Numbered from the stretch's first letter, positions 34,227 to 43,232 are shown. The stretch: DNA of 64,000 nt from JBLXBZ01 sp048265185 (GCA_048265185.1 JBLXBZ010000003.1:124001-188000), one strand, 5' to 3'. Notes: generated by a model not told the origin, from the sequence alone. Numbers and translations: made by a program.

Positions 34227-34486
34227 GGTTTTCCTTTCAAATTGTCAGCCCCCTTACGCTTTTCGCATGTGTACCCGCATGGCTTGGTTTGTGGCAAGGG
34301 GCGCTTTTACGAACTGCGAGCGTTGATGCGCGGGGCGGCGGTCTGGTTTAAAAATCCTCTCGTTTTGCGCATATGGCGCTCCAGCGTCTTGCGCCCGCCA
34401 TTGCGGCTGGACATTGTTGGGAAGGGGCGGTTTGTTGGAATGACGCGTTTGCAATTGTCGTCTGAAATGATTGGGAGGAAATGCGC

Positions 34487-36232
34487 ATGTTTGATCGCCG
34501 TTGTTTTTTCAAGATTTGCCTGGGCGCGAGCCTTACGATTTTATCCGGGGCGACTGCGTTCGCGCAAACCGCGCCAATTCTTTCAGGCGAAGATAGATTT
34601 CATCCAGTCATCGCGCGCAGCGGTATGGTCGCCAGTCAGGAGCGTTTGGCCAGTGAGGTTGGCGTCGATATTCTCAAGAAAGGTGGTAACGCCGTGGATG
34701 CGGCGGTGGCTGTGGGCTTCGCTCTGGCGGTGACCTTGCCCCGGGCGGGCAACCTTGGCGGCGGCGGCTTCATGATCATTCACGAGGCTTCGTCCAAGAA
34801 GACGGAGGCGCTGGATTACCGGGAGCGCGCGCCGGAGGCTGCTTACGCGGATATGTTTTTGAACGAGGAGGGCGTGGCCGATTCGAAAAAGTCGAGATAC
34901 TCGGGTCTCGCCGTTGGCGTTCCGGGAACGGTGGCCGGGCTTCATGGCGCTTTCATGCGCTACGGTTCAGGTGAGCTGAGTTGGGGTGAGGTGGTGGCGC
35001 CGGCCATTTCGCTTGCGCGTGATGGCTTCCCAGTATCGGAAGATCTGTCTGGCTCCCTGAAAAGCTCATCCAAACGATTGCTTGCGGATGAAGACGCGGC
35101 CTCTATTTTTTACAAGTCAGATGGCGGTTTTTATGAGCCGGGAGAACTGCTGGTTCAGGAGGACTTGGCGGCGACCCTAGAGGCTATTGCGCAAAATGGT
35201 CCGGCGGCCTTCTACGAAGGCTCGGTGGCGACGGCCATTTCAGCTAAGGTGAAGGCGAGCGGCGGCGCGATGACGCCGGCTGACTTGGCCGACTATGCAG
35301 TAAAGTGGCGAGCGCCGATTTCCGGTTCTTATCGCGGCTATGAGGTGGTCTCCATGCCGCCTCCCTCATCTGGGGGCGTCCATATCATTGAAATTCTGAA
35401 CATGCTGGAGCCTTTTGATCTCAAGGCGATGGGAGCGAATTCAGCGGCGACGATTCATCTTATGGCGGAGGCGATGAAGCGCGCTTATGCAGATCGCTCC
35501 AAATATCTTGGCGACCCGGATTTTGTCGACGTGCCGGTTAAGGGCCTGACGCGAAAAGACTACGCAGCTGAGAGAATGCGTGGATTTTCCGCCCAGGTTC
35601 CAGCCGATTCAGCCCAACTTTCTCCAGGAAATCCACTGCCTTACGAGAGCGATGAAACCACGCATTTCTCCGTTGTGGACTCTCAGGGCAATGCGGTCTC
35701 CAATACATATACGCTGAATTTTTCTTATGGCGTGGGAATGGTCGCGCCCGGAACGGGGGTTCTGCTGAACAATGAGCTGGATGACTTTTCCGCCAAAGCG
35801 GGCGTTCCAAACGCCTACGGCCTGATTGGCGGCAAGGCGAACGCGGTCGCGCCGAGAAAGCGCCCCCTGTCGTCAATGAGCCCCACCATGGTGTTTAAGG
35901 ACGGCGAATTGACGCTGGTGACGGGATCGCCTGGCGGGAGCCGGATTATCACCACAGTGCTGCAAGTTATACTGAATGTGATCGATCACGGCATGAATAT
36001 CGCGGAAGCGAGCAACGCCCCGCGTGTGCACCACCAGTGGCTCCCTGAGGAAATCCGTATCGAAGAGGGCGTCTCCCCGGATACGGTTCAGCTTCTTGAG
36101 AGGATGGGGCATAAGGTTGCGCGCAAAAACGTTATGGGATCAACCCAGTCCATTGTGATCGATGGTGAAAGTGGATTGTTGAGCGGGGCGAGCGATCCGC
36201 GAGTTCAGGGAGCGCTCACAGCTGGATATTAA
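34487..36232 (+). CDS. ggt: Gamma-glutamyltransferase
   Basis: A 581-residue periplasmic N-terminal nucleophile hydrolase cleaving glutathione and gamma-glutamyl amides. A signal peptide with FFKICLGASLTILSGATAFA runs to about residue 27. The autoprocessing threonine lies at about residue 391 in DETTHFSVVDSQG, giving a small subunit of about 190 residues. GNLGGGGFM and the late SPGGSRIITT glutamate-binding region are present. GGGAGG ends 8 bases before ATG 34487 but only 2 before the in-frame ATG 34481, so the later start was taken. A GGGGGG/CCCCCC hairpin follows near 36306-36326. Confidence 0.93.
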   Translation: MFDRRCFFKICLGASLTILSGATAFAQTAPILSGEDRFHPVIARSGMVASQERLASEVGVDILKKGGNAVDAAVAVGFALAVTLPRAGNLGGGGFMIIHEASSKKTEALDYRERAPEAAYADMFLNEEGVADSKKSRYSGLAVGVPGTVAGLHGAFMRYGSGELSWGEVVAPAISLARDGFPVSEDLSGSLKSSSKRLLADEDAASIFYKSDGGFYEPGELLVQEDLAATLEAIAQNGPAAFYEGSVATAISAKVKASGGAMTPADLADYAVKWRAPISGSYRGYEVVSMPPPSSGGVHIIEILNMLEPFDLKAMGANSAATIHLMAEAMKRAYADRSKYLGDPDFVDVPVKGLTRKDYAAERMRGFSAQVPADSAQLSPGNPLPYESDETTHFSVVDSQGNAVSNTYTLNFSYGVGMVAPGTGVLLNNELDDFSAKAGVPNAYGLIGGKANAVAPRKRPLSSMSPTMVFKDGELTLVTGSPGGSRIITTVLQVILNVIDHGMNIAEASNAPRVHHQWLPEEIRIEEGVSPDTVQLLERMGHKVARKNVMGSTQSIVIDGESGLLSGASDPRVQGALTAGY

Positions 36233-36305
36233 GGGATGGTTTTCACGTGGATTTCATTCGTGGGCAATGGCGAGCCGGCGAATGAGATCCGCTTATCAAG
36301 GCTGG

Positions 36306-36326
36306 CCCCCCAGCTTTTTCGGGGGG
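36306..36326. terminator. C6/G6 hairpin after ggt
   Basis: CCCCCC at 36306-36311, a 9-base loop containing TTTTT, then GGGGGG at 36321-36326, followed by ACATTT. It lies 74 bases after the ggt stop and just past the end of the interrupted ORF on the other strand, so it could serve both. Confidence 0.4.
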
Positions 36327-36332
36327 ACATTT

Positions 36333-37226
36333 CTAGGGGGCGTACGATGAAGTCGAAGGATTTGATGTATAGCTTGAAAAATCAGATAAAGTGCTCGAAG
36401 TTTTTCCATGAAACACCACTTCATCATAGTTATTATTAGATGAGTTTCCCTCCTGTAAGAGGGGTTCAATAGTGTCTTTATTTGAAGTTAAGCTTACAAT
36501 TTGTTGGCGTATTATGCTTATTTCTGATGCAGGCATGCGAGTTTTTCTTGATATTTGTTCGTCAGTTCTCTCCGGGTCCTTAATCAAGGAAAAGATAGTA
36601 TGTATTTTTCTTCTTCTTTCGGATAATAAGCCATATCTAAATGGAGGGAAGCCATCGTAAAGTTCTTGACGTATTTTATCAACTTACTTGGTGGACGTTT
36701 GGCACATCATCGCTATTGATTTGTTTGACCTTTCAGGTGAATTATTTAGTATATTTATTATTTCTACTGTTTTACTCATTGATGGGAAGTGGTTTTTATT
36801 TTCTTTTTTGATTGGTGGGTAATTTACTTTGGGGAGGAACTTCTTTCTGAAGATGTTGATTTCAGGCGCGATCTGTATGTGTTGATTTTGGGGGGGGTAT
36901 GATGTCGATGGAAAGTGCTCAGGGGCTTCGAATGACGACTGCGCCATAGATGGAGCCATGTGCTGCTGTGTTTCTGACGTGTAAGGCGGCGTTTGCGCAT
37001 AATGCGTCATAACATTCTGAGAATTCGGGTTATATATTTGAGTCGGCGTTTCATTTAAATAGTTTAAGGGCATTTGTTCGGATGCGCCGGAGGTTGTTTC
37101 AGGGAGCGCATTAACGAAAATATTGCAAGGCGGCGCAGGTTGCCCGCTACAGAAAAACGGCTCCAGTTTGCTAGAGTTGTTTCTTGATAGAGTAGGATCG
37201 ATAAAAGAAAGAGGAGGGGTTTTCAT
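36333..37226 (-). pseudogene. Tandem helix-turn-helix-repeat protein split by one in-frame TAA stop
   Basis: The sequence is AT-rich compared with its neighbours. The reading frame opens at ATG 37226 and runs about 180 codons: a low-complexity Pro/Ser/Gln/Asn-rich N-terminal half, then a repeat beginning MSKTVEIINILNNSPERSNK. It stops at TAA 36684-36686. In the same frame it continues with VDKIRQEL, then a second copy of the repeat (IHTIFSLIKDPERTDEQISR, followed by SEISIIRQQI) and ends at TAG 36333. The stop falls inside repeat 1, at the position occupied by Glu in repeat 2. One G-to-T change (GAA to TAA) would explain it. It may be a decayed DNA-binding protein, read-through, or two separate ORFs. 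No function is assigned. Confidence 0.6.
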
Positions 37227-37441
37227 AAAATTTGCTTTCTTATAGACGGCTCGTTTGATTGTGGTTTCCTCTATATAGGCGCGCCGACGTATTGAACAGG
37301 TTGCTTTCTTTCAACTGCTAGTGGTATTTTATGCTGTTTTTCTTAGGCTATCTGATTCCCATATGCGGTGGGGTCGCTGTTTATGAGACTCGTCTATCCG
37401 CGCGCGTTATGAGATTCTTGGCCGCAAAAATAGCGCAGGCG
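37227..37441. other. AT-rich upstream segment of the interrupted ORF, no gene seen
   Basis: 215 bases between the interrupted HTH ORF and the end of the TadG-like gene. Poly-T and ATATA stretches are present but no clear hairpin terminator. No ORF supported. Confidence 0.5.
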
Positions 37442-38746
37442 TTAGTCTGACAAGAAAATCGTCTGGATTTCATTGGCGATATGTTGGAAAGCGGCGATGA
37501 GCGCGCTTCCGCTTGAAGCGTTGAAATAGGTGTCGCTGGTCGAGGCGCAGTCTTTCATTACTTTGGCTCCGGTGGAGCTGTTATTGCTGCCGAAGTAAAT
37601 CGAATAGATTTCGATGTCTTTTTCTTTCATGGCGTCGCATAGCGCGCGTGCGCGCTTGGACGGCTGGCCGTTATAGCCATATCCGCTGCGCTGGCTCCAT
37701 ACTTCCTGACCGCGCCAGTTTTTGCTTTTTTCGTAGTATTGATTGAAGTCGCCATCCGTCATGATGATGGCGAATTTCAAGAGTTTGTCGTCCGTGTAAC
37801 TTCCCGCTTTTTCGCCGGAAGTGAAAACTGAGGTCCAGCGCGGCGAAATCGTGTACCAGCCCCAGGCGATACCCGTTTGTCCGGCAGTGCCGCCGGAAGC
37901 GGTGAATTTCTCGGTGGCCGCAAGGAGAGAGTCCCGTGATTTACTGAGCGGCTTCAACTCTGATCTGGAGCTGCATCCGGTGCTGCCGCCGCCAAAGAAC
38001 TCTGAATCTTCCTTGTCATAGTCATAGACGGCGTCGGTGTATTGCTGAGCCCCTTCGCGTTCGGTCACGCATCGGCTGGAGGCGTTGTCGGTGACTTCTC
38101 TTGCGTATGATTGCGCGTTGACCCCCTGGCTATAGGGAACGATTGAGATCGCGACCTTTGCTTCAGATTCTTTGGTTCCCTCGGGAATTAGGATATTGAT
38201 CAATGAGGCGGCTGCTTCTTTCAAGCTGCTTACATGTTGTCTCATGGACCCCGTCACGTCCACGACAAGAGCCACTTCCACATCATAGGTGGGGAAGGAG
38301 GATTCAACGGAAACGCCTACGTTGATGGTTTCCGGACCAAGCCCGCCGGCGGACAGAAAATAGGTGGGGATGCTGGCGGAGGCGTCCACGCCGATGCGCC
38401 CGTTTTTCAAATCCAGATCAAGGCTGTTGGCGTCCACCTTTATGTTGACGCCTTCAATGCCGTTCGACTTCATATTGGCGTCAAAGTTGTCTTCAATGAG
38501 CTTGATGATCGCAGCTTCGGTGGTGATTGAGGCGGCGAGCTTTTTGGCGGCGACGAGAACGGCCGTGTCCAAAGCTCTGTTGATTGAGGCGCGCATGGTG
38601 ATGGCGCGGCCGTAATCGAGGGAGGCGCCAATCACCATAATCAGGACGACGGCGAGAATAGCGAAAAGCGGTAGTATGGAGCCGCGGCGGTCTTGGCGGA
38701 ACGTTTTGATGTTATGCAACGCAAGGCAGAATCGTGAATCCCGCAT
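37442..38746 (-). CDS. TadG-like pilus-assembly protein with von Willebrand factor A domain
   Basis: A 434-residue envelope protein. An N-terminal TadE/TadG-type segment has the RRGSILPLFAILAVVLIMVI helix at about residues 20-39, preceded by basic residues. The VWA domain begins near residue 160; its MIDAS-type motif is VVDVTGSM, with a later TDGD. The tail has CASTSDTYFNASSGS. TadG proteins take part in Flp/Tad pilus assembly or act as surface adhesive factors; other tad genes are not in this window. ATG 38746 has GGAG 6 bases upstream, whereas the ATG at 38752 is directly adjacent to it. Confidence 0.83.
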   Translation of the reverse strand: MRDSRFCLALHNIKTFRQDRRGSILPLFAILAVVLIMVIGASLDYGRAITMRASINRALDTAVLVAAKKLAASITTEAAIIKLIEDNFDANMKSNGIEGVNIKVDANSLDLDLKNGRIGVDASASIPTYFLSAGGLGPETINVGVSVESSFPTYDVEVALVVDVTGSMRQHVSSLKEAAASLINILIPEGTKESEAKVAISIVPYSQGVNAQSYAREVTDNASSRCVTEREGAQQYTDAVYDYDKEDSEFFGGGSTGCSSRSELKPLSKSRDSLLAATEKFTASGGTAGQTGIAWGWYTISPRWTSVFTSGEKAGSYTDDKLLKFAIIMTDGDFNQYYEKSKNWRGQEVWSQRSGYGYNGQPSKRARALCDAMKEKDIEIYSIYFGSNNSSTGAKVMKDCASTSDTYFNASSGSALIAAFQHIANEIQTIFLSD

Positions 38747-38950
38747 GACCATCTCCAGCCTGTTTTTAATTTTAATGGCGATTTTCTGGATAATGGCACA
38801 TCTGTGCTGGAGAGAGCGCGAAAAATAAACAGAATTGCGCGTTACTTACAAAATAAATTTAATTTTAGTTAATTGCGACGCCTGTGCTCGCTTCAGCTTG
38901 CGGCGCGAGCGTGAAGCGCGTTCTTGTGGGGAGGGCGGCGGCGGTGAAAC

Positions 38951-39523
38951 TCACGGATCGAGTTCGGTGTCCCAATAGAGAAAGTCCAGCCAGCTTTCAT
39001 GAAGATAATTAGGCGGGAAAGCGCGGCCATTGTTATGTAAATCCTGAACGGTTGGTGGGAACGGCATGTGCATGGGCCACATTTCCAGTTCCTGGCAGGA
39101 TTTATTCGCTTTACGTAAATTACAAGGGGAGCAGGCGGTGATGACGTTTTGCCAAGTTGTTTGCCCGCCTTTGGAGCGAGGGATTAGGTGATCGAACGTC
39201 AATTCCTCGCGAGACCCGCAATATTGACACTGAAAGCGATCACGCAAGAAAACGTTAAAGCGGGTGAACGCGGGATGACGGGTCGGTTTGACGAAACTTT
39301 TCAGGGAGACGACGCTTGGTATTCGAAACTCGAAACTCGGACTTCGAACCGAAACGTCATATTCAGAGACAATGTTGACCCTGTCGAGGAAGACGGCTTT
39401 GATTGCGTCTTGCCACGCCCAAAGAGATAAAGGGTAGTAGCTCAACGGTCGGTAGTCGGCGTTGAGCACGAGGGCCGGATGAGCGCCCGGCGTTAGTGCG
39501 ACTGTCAATTTCACGCTCCTCAT
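38951..39523 (-). CDS. HNH endonuclease
   Basis: A 190-residue protein of the alphaproteobacterial single-domain HNH family. It has the zinc cysteines in CQYCGSREEL and CSPCNLRKANK, and the catalytic cluster TFDHLIPRSKGGQTTWQNV at about residues 114-132. The N-terminus VLNADYRPLSYYPLSLWAW is a hallmark of this subgroup, usually a housekeeping gene of unknown role rather than a restriction enzyme. ATG 39523 is given, but AGGAG lies 7 bases before an in-frame TTG at 39508, which could be the true start. Confidence 0.85.
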   Translation of the reverse strand: MRSVKLTVALTPGAHPALVLNADYRPLSYYPLSLWAWQDAIKAVFLDRVNIVSEYDVSVRSPSFEFRIPSVVSLKSFVKPTRHPAFTRFNVFLRDRFQCQYCGSREELTFDHLIPRSKGGQTTWQNVITACSPCNLRKANKSCQELEMWPMHMPFPPTVQDLHNNGRAFPPNYLHESWLDFLYWDTELDP

Positions 39524-39580
39524 GTCGGTTTGAAGGTCCGATCAGGGACGGTGGAGCGATCTGTGGCGTTTTGGACTGGC

Positions 39581-39616
39581 AGCTATCGCGCGGAGCGCCG
39601 TGCGAGATGAATAGCT
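39581..39616 (+). ncRNA. Two-part stem-loop upstream of the HNH gene (structured RNA candidate)
   Basis: AGCTATCGCGCGG, loop AGCG, CCGTGCG, six unpaired bases, then ATAGCT. The outer 6-bp arm and inner 7-bp arm (one G-U) fold together. No known family matches by eye; it could be leader RNA of either neighbour or chance. Confidence 0.25.
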
Positions 39617-39902
39617 GCTTGACTTGCGCCTGTTTGATCGCATTCCGCGCAAGAGGTCACCCTTCATGAGTGCTTCGATATTGTAGGGCGACAATGACAC
39701 TCTTGTGAAGCTGAATATGCTTCTTGAATAATTTATATGGCCGATTTCCCCTCGGGTCTGAGTTAAGAAATGCCGTTAGGAGGTTTTTAGTGGTTGGCTA
39801 ATTAGATTATTATTTTCTTTCATGAGGTTGTTGTTACACGAATTTTTATATTGATTAGGGGCGATCTATCATTTTCTTTTTCGGATTGGAGTAAATTGTT
39901 GT

Positions 39903-39954
39903 CGCCGCTTCGGCGTGTCTTGAAGCGCGTGGCGGAAAAGCCGCGACGGGCTTC
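39903..39954 (+). ncRNA. Paired hairpins in the gene-free region (small RNA candidate)
   Basis: A perfect 5-bp CGCCG-CTT-CGGCG hairpin at 39903-39915 is followed by a longer one at 39922-39954: GAAGC/GCTTC outer pairs, an internal bulge, CGTGGC/GCCGCG inner pairs and a GGAAAA loop. It follows an AT-rich stretch. No family assignment is possible. Confidence 0.28.
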
Positions 39955-40254
39955 ACCGGTGCGAATCACAAGAACGGATGAATGGAGCAATACGGCGCCG
40001 TTTTAGCTCCCGCTTTGCCCTGACCTTGTACCCCGCCTTGATCATGGAATAGAGGCGGACAATTTTCCGTTAGCTGGTAATTTTACATGAAATGACAAGA
40101 TTTATCGCGCACTTGCGCATGGCGTCTGAAGGCGCATACGCTGGCGCTCAGACGTGTTACGATTCTTGCTGGGCGCATGCGTGATCTGTCTGCGCCTGTA
40201 GATCTGCGTTTCCAACAGAGTAACGCGCTATGTGGCGGTCAAGGAGGATTTTAG

Positions 40255-40536
40255 ATGAGTATTGCGGATGTGACGGCGCAAGTGCGTCAGAAAGTGTCGG
40301 GCGGCGGCATTGACGAGACAGTGAAATTTGATTGCGGCGCCGATGGGGTCATTCTTGTGTCGGGGGAGGCCGTCGCCAATGAAGATGGCGCGGCGGAGTG
40401 CGTCATCTCCATTGGGCTCGAAGATCTTGAGGCTTTGCTGGCGGGAGACTTGTCGCCTACGGAAGGATTCATGTCGGGCAAATTGAAGGTCGCCGGCGAC
40501 ATGAACGTGGCGATGAAGCTAGGCTCTATTATTTAG
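40255..40536 (+). CDS. SCP2 sterol-binding-domain protein
   Basis: A 93-residue single SCP2-fold domain. The usual pattern is seen: GVILVSGEAV strand, SIGLEDLEALLAGDLSPTEGFMSG split over the middle, then KLKVAGDMNVAMKLGSII. Stand-alone bacterial members bind hydrophobic ligands such as lipids or acyl-CoA; the ligand here is unknown. AAGGAGG is a strong ribosome site. Its end overlaps the convergent HTH-citrate synthase by 8 bases. Confidence 0.9.
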   Translation: MSIADVTAQVRQKVSGGGIDETVKFDCGADGVILVSGEAVANEDGAAECVISIGLEDLEALLAGDLSPTEGFMSGKLKVAGDMNVAMKLGSII

Positions 40537-41701
40537 GGCGTTCGCCGATATAGGTGGCGCGAGGTCTGATTTGGTCTGGTCGCTCATATTGCTCCAGCGC
40601 ATGGGCGATCCATCCCGCCAGACGCCCGGCGCAGAAGAGCTGGGTCGCCGCTCCTTGCGGCAGGTCGAGAATGTGGCGAATGGCGGCGAGGGAGAAGTCG
40701 ATGTTGGGCGCTCTGCCAAACAGGGCGTCCGCCGCCGCTACGATTTTATCCAGTCTCGCCGCAAGGGGATGGGGAATCCTCGCCTGTTTGATCATTTCCA
40801 ACAGGCAGAGGGCGCGCGGGTCTGGGATTTGGTAAACGGAGTTTCCAAATCCGGGCAGAGTCTCTCCGTGTTGAAGGCGCTGCTGCATGATCGCCTCGAT
40901 GTCTTCGTCCGTTTTGACTGTTCCGAGCCAGTCTTCCACCCGGTCTGGTGCGGCTCCGTGTCTTGGGCCTGAAAACGCGCCAAGGCCAGCCAGAAGCGCG
41001 GCGTGTAAAGGCGCCCGCGTTGACGCGGCGCAGCGCACGGCGAAGGCGGAGGTGTTCAACTCGTGGTCGGCAGACAACACAAGGGCGGCGCGCAGTAATC
41101 CTATATGCGCCGGATCTGTGACGCCCCAAGAAGCAGCCACTTGCTGGTGGGCGGGGGTGGCGCTTGGGTCGCGCCGCAATAGGGCCGCAAGGCCAAAACG
41201 TAGTAAAGAAGCGCCCTTGTCGCGCAGAAGTCGAGGGGACAGCGTATAGGCGGAACGATCGAGGGTGGGCCATGTGGCGAAGGCCAGCGTGATCCGCTCG
41301 ATGGGCCGTAAGGCGCTGAGATCAAGGGGAATGGGGGCGGGAGCGCTGCCGGAAAACGGGTCGTCCGCGCAGTCCCACAATAATGTGGCCACGGCTTCGA
41401 GGCTGGAGGAGCGCGCCAAACTCACCGCCTGATGCCCTCTGTAAACCGGCCCTTGCTCGGAAATCAGCGTTAACTTTGTTTCAAGGATCGGATCGCCGTT
41501 AAAGACTTTGTCCGGGGAGGGGGGAGTGGAGCCGCGCTTGTCCTGCAACGCCCGCACGTCTTCAGCGTGATAGCGCCGTTGGCGGCCGGGGCCGGGCGTG
41601 GAGCGGATGAGGCCTCGACTGACATAGGCGTAAAGGGTCGCCGGCCTGACGGCGAGCTCCGCCGCCGCTTCTCGTGCGGAAAGGTAGATTGGCGCGTTCA
41701 T
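40529..41701 (-). CDS. HTH-citrate synthase fusion with altered catalytic site
   Basis: A 390-residue protein. Residues 1-55 are a MerR/excisionase-type winged HTH (YLSAREAAAELAVRPATLYA onwards). Residues about 65-385 are a citrate synthase domain. By homology to E. coli, H213 in ADHELN and H248 in GPRHGAA match H229 and H264, and D335 in NIDFSLAA matches D362. The site equivalent to H305, normally GFGH in the block GFGHRVY, reads GFGNSVYQIPDPRA, so asparagine (N287) replaces the second catalytic histidine. It may be inactive as a citrate synthase and act as a metabolite-sensing regulator; this is inference. It stands alone, convergent with the SCP2 gene. Confidence 0.85.
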   Translation of the reverse strand: MNAPIYLSAREAAAELAVRPATLYAYVSRGLIRSTPGPGRQRRYHAEDVRALQDKRGSTPPSPDKVFNGDPILETKLTLISEQGPVYRGHQAVSLARSSSLEAVATLLWDCADDPFSGSAPAPIPLDLSALRPIERITLAFATWPTLDRSAYTLSPRLLRDKGASLLRFGLAALLRRDPSATPAHQQVAASWGVTDPAHIGLLRAALVLSADHELNTSAFAVRCAASTRAPLHAALLAGLGAFSGPRHGAAPDRVEDWLGTVKTDEDIEAIMQQRLQHGETLPGFGNSVYQIPDPRALCLLEMIKQARIPHPLAARLDKIVAAADALFGRAPNIDFSLAAIRHILDLPQGAATQLFCAGRLAGWIAHALEQYERPDQIRPRATYIGERPK

Positions 41702-41752
41702 ACGTTGAATATATTTTTCAATATTGATGAGCGCAACAATAGTCCAAATGAA

Positions 41753-41787
41753 AACGCCTGCGGGGTTTTGAAAATCCCGCAGGCGTT
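41753..41787 (-). terminator. Intrinsic terminator of the dct TRAP operon
   Basis: AACGCCTGCGGG and CCCGCAGGCGTT form a perfect 12-bp stem with an 11-base loop. TTTT follows on the minus strand (dctM side) and AGTTTTTT on the plus strand, so it can act in both directions. Confidence 0.88.
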
Positions 41788-41818
41788 AGTTTTTTGAATG
41801 TCATGCGAATTTGGCGGT

Positions 41819-43222
41819 CTATCTTTGAATGACCAGCTCCGGTCCCATCAATGTGTAAGGCAGCCAAGTGGAGATCGCCGGCACATAGGTCACGAGGATG
41901 AGGAAGACGAAGAGGATCGCCACGAACGGCGCCGCCGCGCGAACCACTTGCAACAGGCTCATTCCGGTGATGCCGGAGGTGACGAAGAGATTGAGCCCGA
42001 TAGGTGGGGTGATCATGCCGATCTCCATATTCACCACCATGATGATCCCCAGATGGATCGGATCGACGCCCAGCTCCATGCCTATCGGGAACACCACCGG
42101 CGCGACGATCAACAGCAAGCCTGAAGGCTCCATGAACTGGCCGCCGAGCAGCAGCAAAACGTTCACGGCGATCAGGAAGGTCCACCAGTTGAAGCCTGCT
42201 CCGATCATCCAGTCGGTGATCGCTTGAGGAATGCGCTCCGCCGTCAACACATGAGCGAAAAGCAGCGCGTTGACGATAATGAACATCAGCATGATGGTTG
42301 TCTTGGCGCTGCCCACCAGAACTTTTTTCGTATCGGGATGAAACCAGCTGGGCACGAATTTCCAGATGATCAGCCCAATGTTGCGCGCAGCGGCGCTGGC
42401 GAGGCTCTCCCCTTCATTACGCCACGCGACTCCTTGCAGCGGGCCCATGTCGCGATAGACGAAAATCGCGATGAGGAAAGCGTAGACAGCCGCGACGGCG
42501 GCCGCTTCGGTTGGGGTGAAGACCCCGCCGTAAATTCCCCCAAGGATGATGACGATAAGCAAGAGGCCCCAGAGAGCTTCGCGGGCCGCGCGGAAAATTT
42601 CGCCGAAACCGACAAAAGGTTGCTTCGGCATGCCTTTGACGCGGGCGTAGATGTAGATTGCTCCCATCAGCATTAGGCCCGCCACAAGTCCTGGAATGAC
42701 GCCTGCGAGGAACATTCGGCCTACCGAGACGTCGGTCGCGGCGGCGTAAACCACCATGACGATGGAGGGTGGGATCAAAATGCCAAGGGTTCCGGCGTTG
42801 GCGATCACCCCGGCCGCGAATTCCTTGGTGTAGCCGACCTGACGCATTCCGGCGATGGCGATGGTGCCGATCGCGACGACTGTGGCCGGAGACGAGCCTG
42901 ACAAGGCGGCGAAGAGCATGCAGGCGAAAACGGCGGCGATAGCCAGTCCGCCGCGCACATGGCCGACGGAGGCGACGGCGAAGCGGATGATGCGCTGGGC
43001 CACGCCCCCTGTGGACATGAAGCTGGAGGCGAGAATGAAGAAGGGAATCGCCAAAAGCGTGTAATTTTGCGACGCTGTGAACAATTGCAACGCCACGGAC
43101 GACATGGAGTCGCTTGAAAAAAGCGCGATCGCCAGAACGCTGGAGAGGCCCAGCGACACGGCGATGGGAACCCCAAGGAACAACAGGGTCAAGACAAGAA
43201 TGAATAAGACTGCGGCTTCCAT
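41819..43222 (-). CDS. dctM: TRAP transporter large permease subunit
   Basis: A 467-residue inner-membrane protein with about 12 helices. Landmarks are FTASQNYTLLAIPFFILASSFM split around residues 48-70, FACMLFAALSGSSPATVVAIG near 100 and GILIPPSIVMVVYA near 145. PTEAAAVAAVYA and the late NMEIGMITPPIGLNLFV are also DctM hallmarks. It carries the sodium-coupled transport of C4-dicarboxylate-type substrates with DctP and DctQ. It is somewhat longer than classical DctM owing to an insert at about residues 245-290. GAGGAG is 6 bases from the start. Confidence 0.93.
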   Translation of the reverse strand: MEAAVLFILVLTLLFLGVPIAVSLGLSSVLAIALFSSDSMSSVALQLFTASQNYTLLAIPFFILASSFMSTGGVAQRIIRFAVASVGHVRGGLAIAAVFACMLFAALSGSSPATVVAIGTIAIAGMRQVGYTKEFAAGVIANAGTLGILIPPSIVMVVYAAATDVSVGRMFLAGVIPGLVAGLMLMGAIYIYARVKGMPKQPFVGFGEIFRAAREALWGLLLIVIILGGIYGGVFTPTEAAAVAAVYAFLIAIFVYRDMGPLQGVAWRNEGESLASAAARNIGLIIWKFVPSWFHPDTKKVLVGSAKTTIMLMFIIVNALLFAHVLTAERIPQAITDWMIGAGFNWWTFLIAVNVLLLLGGQFMEPSGLLLIVAPVVFPIGMELGVDPIHLGIIMVVNMEIGMITPPIGLNLFVTSGITGMSLLQVVRAAAPFVAILFVFLILVTYVPAISTWLPYTLMGPELVIQR

Positions 43223-43232
43223 GGTTTTCTCC

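Larger units (their letters stand above)
39524..40254. other. 731-base gene-free region with several stem-loops
   Basis: No ORF is supported on either strand and no tRNA or rRNA is recognisable. It contains two folded stretches, listed separately (39581-39616 and 39903-39954), and an AT-rich section near 39780-39900. Promoters of the HNH gene (minus) and the SCP2 gene (plus) must also lie here. It is the longest non-coding stretch in the window apart from the AT-rich island. Confidence 0.55.

Noticed and set aside
36241..36260. Second CACGTG palindrome (TTTTCACGTGGATT) as a parS site
   Set aside because: Only the central six bases and part of the left arm agree with the consensus. Others at about 2530 and 24787 lie inside genes.
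36236..36439. 67-codon plus-strand ORF after ggt
   Set aside because: Runs through the G6/C6 hairpin and against the HTH-repeat frame; no ribosome site or family features.
38820..38880. CtrA-type TTAA repeats before the TadG-like gene
   Set aside because: The visible TTAA pair has a 6-base rather than 7-base spacer, so it does not fit the consensus.
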